NCBI RefSeq assembly: GCF_002117915.1
Contig: NZ_BDJB01000008.1
Location: 186,001 to 250,000, forward strand
DNA length: 64,000 nucleotides
DNA from: Sphingomonas sp. TZW2008
GTDB lineage: Bacteria; Pseudomonadota; Alphaproteobacteria; Sphingomonadales; Sphingomonadaceae
Direction of reading: 5' to 3'
The translations under genes were made by a program, and so were the position numbers. Below the pieces are notes generated by a model, which saw only the letters and a list, made by a program, of their open reading frames with translations, ran no database searches and was not told the DNA's origin. Shown here piece after piece: positions 57,661-64,000 of the stretch; the first letter of the stretch is position 1; each line of letters opens with the position of its first letter.

Positions 57661-60018
57661 TTACCGCGTCTTGGCAGAGAAGGAGACGCCGACGATGCGC
57701 GGCTCGTTGTAGACCGCGGCATTGTAGTTCTCGATCACGCCCTTCAGGTTGCGCTCGTTGGTCACGTTGCGTGCGAACACGGCGATCTCGTAGCGGTCGT
57801 CGGGATCGGTGAAGCCCGCCTTCAGCCCCAGCTCGAAATTGCCGTCGGCGTAGAATTCGCGCGTCCGGTACAGGACGAAATTGGTGTAACCCTGCGCGTT
57901 GAAGTCGGTCGACACGAAGAAGTTGCCGCGATCGACGACCGGAATGTCGTAGCGGATACCGGCATTGAGCTGCCACTTGGGCGCGTTGGGCAGCGGGTTG
58001 CCGTCGACCTGTGCCAGCACCGCGGGCGCGCCGAAGATCGTCCGCGTCACGGTGGGGTCGAGCACGGTGCACGTGACACGGCCGTTGAGCGCGCAGACTT
58101 GCGCGAAGACGCGGTCGTCCTTGATCTTGGTCTTGAGCACGTTGCCACCGAGCGAGAAGCTGATGTTGCGGATCGGCCGCCACTCGATTTCGCCCTCGAC
58201 GCCCCAGGCATCCGCCTTGTCGGCGTTGAACAGCACGCCGTTACCGTCGGCGTCGTTGCCGTTCAGCTGGATGTCGTCGACGCGCCAGTGGAACGCCGCG
58301 GCGTTGACGCGCAGGTTGCGCGTCGGCTCGCTCTTGAAGCCGAGCTCGTACGACATGATCGTCTCCGAATCGGCGGTGGTGAAGGCACTGCCGAACACCG
58401 CCGAGCGGCCCTGGATCGTCGGCCCGCGGAAACCGCGCGCGACGCGGGCATAGACGTTCACCTCGGGCGTTACCTGGTACAGCGCCGACAGATCCCAGCT
58501 CGGCTCCTTGCCGACGAGCCGCACGTCGCGGGCCGCGCCGGCCGGGAAGTTCACCGTCGCGCCGGTCATCGCCGGCTTCACCAGCGTCGTGCGCTTGCGA
58601 TCCTCGGTGTAGCGCGTGCCCGCAGTCAGCGTCAGCCGGTCGGTCACGGCATAGCTCGCCTGCCCGAACACCGCCCACGACGTGTTGACGTCACGCAGCC
58701 GCACCCAATTGTCGGGATTGTTGGTGTTGGGATTGGTCGCGACGAACGGCGCGGTCAGGAAGAAGCGCCGCTGGTAGAATTCGGTCGTGTCGCGATTGTC
58801 GAAATAGAAGCCGCCGACCTGCCACTTGAATGCGGTGTCGCCGCTGCTGGCGAGGCGCAGCTCCTGCGTCCATTGGTCGAGATCGCGGATGTTGCCCTGG
58901 CTCTGACCGTAGCCATTGGGCACGCCGTTGAACGGAAACGCCACCGCAGCGCCGCCGTCGGTATCGCCGCGGCTATACCCTTCAGTCGTCTCGTAGCCGG
59001 TGATCGACGTCAGCGTCACGCCGCCGAAATCCCACGCGACGTTGGCCGACGCACCGTAGGTCGTATAGCCCTGCGGGTTGTTCATCGCCTCGTCCTGGTT
59101 GGTGACGGAGCGCGCCTTGGTCGGGTTGTTGCTGCCCAGCGGCAGCGCCCCGCGATAGAAGACGGTCGACGTGCCGTCATAGTCCCGCACGTGGCCCGAC
59201 AGGTTGATCGACAGCATCTCGGTCGGCGTGAAGAGCAGCTGGAGCCGCGCGTTGCGATCCTCGAAGCCGCCCATCACGTCCTTGCCGCCGCGCGTTCCGT
59301 CGAAGCTCGCGCCGGCGTAGAGGTTGCTGATCCAGTCGTCGCGCCGCTGGTACAGGCCCGAGACGCGGAACGCGACCTTGTCGGCCACGATCGGCCCGCC
59401 GACGCCGGCATCGGCCGACACGGTGTTGTACGTGCCCCACGAAACCGAGCCGCGCGTCTGGAAGTCCATCGACGGGCGCACCGTATCGAACTTGACGATG
59501 CCTGCGGTGGTGTTGCGTCCGAACAGCGAGCCCTGCGGCCCGCGCAGCACCTCGACCTGCGCGACGTCGTAGATCGGGTTCGACTTCAGCACGACATGCT
59601 CGAGCACGATATCGTCCTGGATGATCGAGACCGGCTGCGAGGCGCCGAGGTAGAAATCGACGTTGCCGAGGCCGCGGATGTAGAAGCGCGGAAAGATGCG
59701 CCCGGTCGTCGTCTCGGCGTATAGCCCCGGTACGCGCCCGGCCAGCGCCAGGATGCCCTCGCCGCCCGACTGAAAGTCGCGCAGCGTGTCGCCGCGCACC
59801 GCACTCAAGGAGATCGGCACCGACTGCTGGTTCGCCTCGCGGCGCTCCGCGGTGACGACGATGTCGTCGAGCCCATCGGATGCGCCCGCCGTCTCACCGC
59901 CCTGGCTCGCCTGCGCCGGATCGGCAGGGCCGGATGCCTGCGCGCCCGCAAGCGTCGGCAGCGCGAGCATCGCGGTTGCGGAAAGAAGCAGAGCACGGCG
60001 AGCGATCGTCAGCGACAC
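57661..60018 (-). CDS. TonB-dependent receptor
   Basis: Outer-membrane transporter of 785 residues. The chosen start is the GTG at 60016-60018, which has AGGGGG about 7 bases upstream and opens a signal peptide (ending TLAGA|QA). TonB-box-like DDIVVTAERRE is near residue 44, the plug follows (LALAGRVPGLYAETTTGR), then a beta-barrel. The C-terminal residues are VSFSAKTR, without a final aromatic, which is less usual. No N-terminal sigma-regulator domain. Substrate unknown. Confidence 0.9.
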   Translation of the reverse strand: MSLTIARRALLLSATAMLALPTLAGAQASGPADPAQASQGGETAGASDGLDDIVVTAERREANQQSVPISLSAVRGDTLRDFQSGGEGILALAGRVPGLYAETTTGRIFPRFYIRGLGNVDFYLGASQPVSIIQDDIVLEHVVLKSNPIYDVAQVEVLRGPQGSLFGRNTTAGIVKFDTVRPSMDFQTRGSVSWGTYNTVSADAGVGGPIVADKVAFRVSGLYQRRDDWISNLYAGASFDGTRGGKDVMGGFEDRNARLQLLFTPTEMLSINLSGHVRDYDGTSTVFYRGALPLGSNNPTKARSVTNQDEAMNNPQGYTTYGASANVAWDFGGVTLTSITGYETTEGYSRGDTDGGAAVAFPFNGVPNGYGQSQGNIRDLDQWTQELRLASSGDTAFKWQVGGFYFDNRDTTEFYQRRFFLTAPFVATNPNTNNPDNWVRLRDVNTSWAVFGQASYAVTDRLTLTAGTRYTEDRKRTTLVKPAMTGATVNFPAGAARDVRLVGKEPSWDLSALYQVTPEVNVYARVARGFRGPTIQGRSAVFGSAFTTADSETIMSYELGFKSEPTRNLRVNAAAFHWRVDDIQLNGNDADGNGVLFNADKADAWGVEGEIEWRPIRNISFSLGGNVLKTKIKDDRVFAQVCALNGRVTCTVLDPTVTRTIFGAPAVLAQVDGNPLPNAPKWQLNAGIRYDIPVVDRGNFFVSTDFNAQGYTNFVLYRTREFYADGNFELGLKAGFTDPDDRYEIAVFARNVTNERNLKGVIENYNAAVYNEPRIVGVSFSAKTR

Positions 60019-60238
60019 GGTATAACCCCCTAGAGAAAGAAACGTTGGCCGGGGCGCGTGCCGCCGTTGCGCCGCGGCTCTCCTGCCCCGGCTCGGCGAA
60101 TCGATTGCTGGATGACCCCCGCCATCTCCCGCCGCCGCTGCTAGGCGCTGATTGCGACGGGTTTGTGACGCAATGTGTCTGCGACGGCCGCTGCGCGCTC
60201 CATTTCGCCGCGCTGCAATAGATGCTAACGGCGCGCGC

Positions 60239-62101
60239 ATGCTTACGATCAACGGCATCACCGTGCGCCTGGGTGGGCGCGCGATCCTCGACGGCGCGTC
60301 GGCCTCGCTGCCGCCGGGCAGTCGCGTCGGGCTGATTGGCCGTAACGGCGCGGGCAAGTCGACGATGGTGAAGGTGATCGCCGGCCAGATCGAGCCCGAC
60401 GGCGGGTCGATCGACATGCCGCGCGGCGCACGCATCGGCTATATCGCTCAGGAGGCGCCGGCGGGCGATGCGACCCCGTTCGACACCGTGCTTGCCGCGG
60501 ACACCGAACGCGCGCGGCTGATGGAGCAGAGCGAGACCGAGGCCGATCCGGAGAAGCTCGGCGACATCTACGAGCGGCTGATCGCGATCGACGCCTATAC
60601 TGCGCCCGCTCGCGCGTCGCAGATCCTGCTCGGCCTCGGGTTCGACGAGGACGCGCAGAACCGTCCGCTCGACAGTTTCTCGGGCGGCTGGAAGATGCGC
60701 GTCGCGCTCGCCGCGCTGCTGTTCTCGCAGCCCGATCTGCTGCTGCTCGACGAACCGTCGAACCACCTCGATCTCGAAGCGGTGATGTGGCTGGAGGATT
60801 TCCTGCGCGCGTACCGGGCGACGATCGTTGTCGTCAGCCACGAGCGTGATTTCCTCAACAACGTCGTCGATCACATCCTGCACCTGCAGGGCGGCAAGAC
60901 GACGCTGTACGCCGGCGGCTATGATTCGTTCGAGCGGCAGCGCGCCGAACGGATGGCGCAGCTCGCCGCCGCCAAGGCGAACCAGGACGCGCAGCGCGCC
61001 AAGCTGCAGGACTACGTCGCGCGCAACTCGGCGCGCGCGTCCACCGCCAAGCAGGCGCAGAGCCGCGCCAAGATGCTCGCCAAGATGCAGCCGATCGCGG
61101 AGCTCGCCAACGATCCGACGCTGTCGTTCGGTTTCCCCGATCCTGAGCCGCTGCGGCCGCCGCTCGTCACGCTCGATCACGCCAGCGTCGGCTACGGCGA
61201 CACGCCGATCCTGCGCAAGCTCAACCTGCGGATGGATCCCGACGATCGCATCGCGCTGCTCGGGCGCAACGGCAACGGCAAGACGACGTTCGCGCGGTTG
61301 ATCGCGGCGCAGCTCGCGCCGATGGAAGGCGGCATGGCGGCCACCGGCCGGATGCGCGTCGGCTATTTCACGCAATATCAGGTGGAGGAACTCGAGGCGG
61401 ACGATACCCCGCTCGCGCACATGACGCGGGTGATGAAGGGCGCCACCCCCGCCGCGGTGCGCGCGCAGCTCGGCCGCTTTGGCTTCTCGGGCGATCGCGC
61501 GACCGCCAAGGTCGGCAAGATGTCGGGCGGAGAGAAGGCGCGGCTCGCGCTCGCGCTGATCACGCGCGAGGCGCCGCACCTCCTGATCCTCGACGAGCCT
61601 ACCAACCACCTCGACGTCGACGCGCGCGAGGCGCTGGTCCAGGCGCTCAACGACTATAAGGGCGCGGTGCTGATCGTCAGCCACGATCGCCACATGGTCG
61701 AGCTGACCGCCGATCGCCTCGTGCTGGTCGACGACGGCACGGCGCGCGAGTTCGACGGCAGCCTCGACGATTACGTCGCGCTGGTCCTCGCCAAGGAGCC
61801 GAAGGGCGAAGGCAAGGCGGCGCGCAAGGAAGCCGCCAAGGATCGCAAGGCCGCCGCCGAGAAGCGCGAGAGCGAGAAGGCGTGGCGCAAGGTCGCCAAG
61901 GAGATGGAGGGCGAGATCGCGTCGCTCAACGCCGATCGCTCGGCGATCGAGCGCGCGATGTTTGATCCCGCCAGTGCCAGCGGCGCGCTCGCCAAGCTGG
62001 CGATGAGCGATCTGATGAAGCGCCGGTCGGCGCTGACCGAGCGGATCGAGGCGGCCGAGGCGCGCTGGCTGGAGGCGACCGCCGCGCTTGAGGAAGCCTA
62101 A
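60239..62101 (+). CDS. ABC-F family ATPase
   Basis: Soluble protein of 620 residues with two ATPase domains and no membrane part. Walker A motifs are RNGAGKST (about 36-43) and RNGNGKTT (about 342-349); signature motifs are SFSGGWKMR and KMSGGEKAR, each followed by a LDEPxNHLD Walker B. The linker between them and a basic coiled-coil C-terminus (about 525-610) follow the Uup/ABC-F plan, so a ribosome-linked role is most likely. ATG at 60239. Confidence 0.92.
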   Translation: MLTINGITVRLGGRAILDGASASLPPGSRVGLIGRNGAGKSTMVKVIAGQIEPDGGSIDMPRGARIGYIAQEAPAGDATPFDTVLAADTERARLMEQSETEADPEKLGDIYERLIAIDAYTAPARASQILLGLGFDEDAQNRPLDSFSGGWKMRVALAALLFSQPDLLLLDEPSNHLDLEAVMWLEDFLRAYRATIVVVSHERDFLNNVVDHILHLQGGKTTLYAGGYDSFERQRAERMAQLAAAKANQDAQRAKLQDYVARNSARASTAKQAQSRAKMLAKMQPIAELANDPTLSFGFPDPEPLRPPLVTLDHASVGYGDTPILRKLNLRMDPDDRIALLGRNGNGKTTFARLIAAQLAPMEGGMAATGRMRVGYFTQYQVEELEADDTPLAHMTRVMKGATPAAVRAQLGRFGFSGDRATAKVGKMSGGEKARLALALITREAPHLLILDEPTNHLDVDAREALVQALNDYKGAVLIVSHDRHMVELTADRLVLVDDGTAREFDGSLDDYVALVLAKEPKGEGKAARKEAAKDRKAAAEKRESEKAWRKVAKEMEGEIASLNADRSAIERAMFDPASASGALAKLAMSDLMKRRSALTERIEAAEARWLEATAALEEA

Positions 62102-62136
62102 GGGCTCGCCGCCCGACCGGCGCCGGGCACAAGGCT

Positions 62137-62607
62137 TCAGAACGCCATCGCGAGCCGCTGCATCATCTGCCGCGCCGGGCTCTCTTCCGGCGTGCCGAGC
62201 ACCTGCGCCGCGTCGAGCCGCGCGACGCGGCGGTGGAGATCGATGCTCGCGGCGACCATCGCGCGCGCTTGTTCGGGCAGCTCGCGCACCGACGCCGCCT
62301 CCGACACCGGCTGCTCGCCCAGCCGCCGCGAGGGATCGAGCGCGTCGCGCGGCCTAAGCTCACCCGCCAATACCGCGCGCTGCGTCAGCAGCCAGGCGAT
62401 GACGTGCATCAGCCGCGTCGTGACCTTGAGCGACTCGCAGCTGAACGTCACACGCGCCATCGGCGCCAGCGCCTCGCGCTCGACGCGCCCGCCCTCGTCG
62501 AAATAGCCGCGCGCGTCGTCCGCGAGCACCATCGCCTCGACGTACAGGGCGTCGATCAGGCGGCGGTGAACCGGCGAGTCAGCGAGCGGGCGCACAGGCA
62601 TGGCCAT
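62137..62607 (-). CDS. RcdA-like (DUF1465) protein
   Basis: A 156-residue helical protein that resembles the DUF1465/RcdA family. In Caulobacter RcdA works as an adaptor in ClpXP-dependent CtrA degradation. The family link is from overall pattern (VEAMVLADDARGYFD, RLMHVIAWLLTQRA), not from a motif with a known residue, so it is tentative. The family is known from alphaproteobacteria. Convergent with the ABC-F gene. Confidence 0.72.
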   Translation of the reverse strand: MAMPVRPLADSPVHRRLIDALYVEAMVLADDARGYFDEGGRVEREALAPMARVTFSCESLKVTTRLMHVIAWLLTQRAVLAGELRPRDALDPSRRLGEQPVSEAASVRELPEQARAMVAASIDLHRRVARLDAAQVLGTPEESPARQMMQRLAMAF

Positions 62608-62682
62608 CGTGTTACACGCTTCCCCGATCGGCGCGACGGGTACAAAGCAGCACCGTAACCATGCCGCGTCCCAAAGCGATAC

Positions 62683-62880
62683 TCACGCGATGATGTCCGG
62701 GATCAGATGATCCTCGAGCGCGGCAATTTCGTCGCGCAGCCGCAGCTTGCGCTTCTTCAACCGGGCGAGCTGCATCTGGTCGCCCGCCGCCTCGCCGGCC
62801 AGCGCTGCGATCGCCGAATCGAGATCGCGATGCTCTAGTCGCAGCGCAGCGAGCCGCGCGATGATCTGACTGTCGTCCAC
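62683..62880 (-). CDS. YdcH-type (DUF465) small protein
   Basis: A 65-residue helical protein. The GTG start at 62878-62880 has GGGGGAG 5 bases upstream. The C-terminal half has the family pattern LARLKKRKLRLRDEIAALED. No enzymatic residues are seen; a coiled coil is likely. It is divergent from a second, shorter YdcH-type gene, 235 bases away. Confidence 0.75.
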   Translation of the reverse strand: MDDSQIIARLAALRLEHRDLDSAIAALAGEAAGDQMQLARLKKRKLRLRDEIAALEDHLIPDIIA

Positions 62881-63020
62881 CGATGCTCCCCCGCAGCCCC
62901 GTCCGGGCCCTCCCCAGGCCCCCGCGAAACCACCCGTTCTGCCCACGATCGCCAATAGCAGAACGACGAACCGCGCAAGGCGAAAAGTCGTTCCGCCTGC
63001 AAGACGTCTCATCCCGTCAT

Positions 63021-63030
63021 CGACCGGTCG
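63021..63030. promoter_or_regulatory. Palindrome between two YdcH-type genes
   Basis: CGACCGGTCG, a perfect 10-bp palindrome in the 235-base region between two divergent YdcH-type genes. A shared operator is possible, but one short palindrome in GC-rich DNA is weak evidence. Confidence 0.2.
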
Positions 63031-63115
63031 CAGGACGCGCAATTTCGATGAGGACTTTTACGTCCGGGCGTGTTGTAGTCCCTACCCCCGCAACAGGCAC
63101 ACGGAGACATCTGTT

Positions 63116-63274
63116 ATGCAGACCGCGCATCTTTCGGCACTCGAAGCCAAGCATGCCGTGCTCGATCAGCGCATCGCGGCCGAGAATCACCGGCCGCATC
63201 CCGACGACCTGCTGATCGCGGACCTTAAGAAGCAGAAGCTGCGCCTGAAGGAGGAAATCGCCGCGGCGCACTGA
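63116..63274 (+). CDS. YdcH-type (DUF465) small protein
   Basis: A 52-residue protein beginning MQTAHLSALEAKHAVLDQRI and ending ADLKKQKLRLKEEIAAAH, the usual YdcH-type sequence. ATG at 63116 with GGAG about 9 bases upstream. Predicted to be an amphipathic helical hairpin. It is the divergent partner of the 65-residue gene and is paralogous to it. Function unknown. Confidence 0.8.
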   Translation: MQTAHLSALEAKHAVLDQRIAAENHRPHPDDLLIADLKKQKLRLKEEIAAAH

Positions 63275-63339
63275 TCGCCTGCGGCGAAACGGGGCCGGCA
63301 CGGATCACGCCGCGCCGGGCCCGACCGCCGATCGACAGC

Positions 63340-64000
63340 CTAGCCGATCTGCCGCGCTACCGCCTTACGCGTCGCGGCGCCGTACGGCGGCTTCAATCCG
63401 GCGAGTTTGGCAACGTCGATCCGCGCCTGCTTGTACACCGCCTTCGCATGGCTGAACGTGCGGAAGCCGTCATAGCCATGATAGGCACCCATGCCCGATG
63501 GCCCGACGCCGCCGAACGGCAGATCCTCCATCGACACGTGGAACACGACATCGTCGAGCGTCACCCCGCCCGATATCGTCCGGTCGAGTACGCGGCGCCG
63601 TTCGCCCTCGTCGCTGCCGAAATAATAGAGGCCTAGTGGCCGATCGCGCCGATTGACCTCGGCGATTGCGCCGTCGATCCCGTCGTAGCACCGCACCGGC
63701 AGCACCGGGCCGAAGATCTCCTCCTGCATCAGCGTCATGTCGTCGGTCACGTCGCGCACGATATGCAGCGGCATCTTGCGGCTGTTGGTGCTGCTGAAAT
63801 CCTCGTTCGCCGGATTGACCACCTCGACCCGCGCGCCCTTCGCACGCGCATCCTCAATCCAGTCGTGGAGGCGCTGGAAATGCCGATCGTTGACCACGCT
63901 GGTATAGTCGGGGTTGGCCAGCAGCTTCGGATACATCGCGCTCGCCGCGGCCTTCAGCCCGTCGACGACCGCCTCCTCCTGCTCCGATGGCACCAGCACG
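63340..64000 (-). CDS. Aldehyde dehydrogenase (coniferyl-aldehyde type), N-terminus beyond window
   Basis: The last 220 residues of an NAD(P)-dependent aldehyde dehydrogenase; the N-terminus and the catalytic cysteine lie to the right of the window. EEIFGPVLPV holds the conserved Glu-x-Phe-Gly-Pro of the family, and the C-terminal PFGGVGPSGMGAYHGYDGF and FSHAKAVYKQ are typical for the coniferyl-aldehyde group. Substrate specificity is only suggested by resemblance from memory. GTG at 63999 is an internal codon, not a start. Confidence 0.85.
   Translation of the reverse strand, partial: VLVPSEQEEAVVDGLKAAASAMYPKLLANPDYTSVVNDRHFQRLHDWIEDARAKGARVEVVNPANEDFSSTNSRKMPLHIVRDVTDDMTLMQEEIFGPVLPVRCYDGIDGAIAEVNRRDRPLGLYYFGSDEGERRRVLDRTISGGVTLDDVVFHVSMEDLPFGGVGPSGMGAYHGYDGFRTFSHAKAVYKQARIDVAKLAGLKPPYGAATRKAVARQIG

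Overview
This 64 kb window is high-GC chromosomal DNA that looks like an alphaproteobacterium of the Sphingomonadaceae, most likely Sphingomonas or a close relative. That reading is an inference from gene content: pyruvate dehydrogenase E2 and E3, an SspB-type ClpXP adaptor divergent from hisB, an RcdA/DUF1465-like protein, an ATP12-type F1 assembly chaperone, large TonB-dependent receptors, RcnB-like secreted proteins and a LytS/LytTR pair. No rRNA, tRNA, CRISPR array, insertion sequence, phage gene or replication origin was recognised. Genes are tightly packed. No gap between genes exceeds about 240 bases; the larger ones (15.0, 38.3, 46.1, 50.1, 60.1 and 63.0 kb) hold only 5' regions, hairpins or nothing recognisable.

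Region by region. 1-4.5 kb: a class IV aminotransferase cut by the left edge, PDH complex lpd and E2 with a small membrane protein between them, and a universal stress protein. 4.5-15 kb: secreted and maintenance genes, namely an unknown secreted protein, an M28 peptidase, an RcnB-like glycine-rich protein, free-Met-(R)-sulfoxide reductase, an ICMT-like methyltransferase, a protein with two tandem sulfotransferase-like domains, ProA, an exported MsrB and a CHAP hydrolase. 15-27.5 kb: a probable catabolic block with a GPH-type transporter, two SDR dehydrogenases, two acyl-CoA ligases, a thiolase, a divergent TetR regulator, a quinone-reductase-like enzyme and a GMC oxidoreductase; its substrate cannot be read from the sequence. 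An RcnB-like gene interrupts it. 27.5-34 kb: a hybrid histidine kinase, glutamine-dependent NAD synthetase and a MASE1-PAS-GGDEF cyclase.

34-42 kb: thioesterase, SDR, lipoprotein, crcB, RluA-type pseudouridine synthase, ATP12, gmk, fumC and sspB, with several small membrane proteins. 42-46 kb: hisB-hisH-hisA-hisF joined by 4-base start/stop overlaps, then a small protein with a PEP-CTERM-like tail, then hisE and a HIT protein. 46-50 kb: an amino-acid permease, a REP-like palindrome and ligA. 50-60 kb: two TonB-dependent receptors flank a LytS/LytTR two-component system and a membrane acyltransferase/SGNH hydrolase gene pair that resembles a split polysaccharide O-acetyltransferase. 60-64 kb: an ABC-F ATPase, an RcdA-like protein, two divergent YdcH-type small proteins and an aldehyde dehydrogenase cut by the right edge.

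Most of the window is ordinary core genome. The more unusual items are the tandem-domain sulfotransferase-like protein, the PEP-CTERM-like gene inside the his operon, the acyltransferase/SGNH pair between two receptors, a hairpin that would mask a ribosome binding site, a palindrome at the TetR start, and the unassigned catabolic block. I saw no clear evidence of a wholly new multi-gene system.
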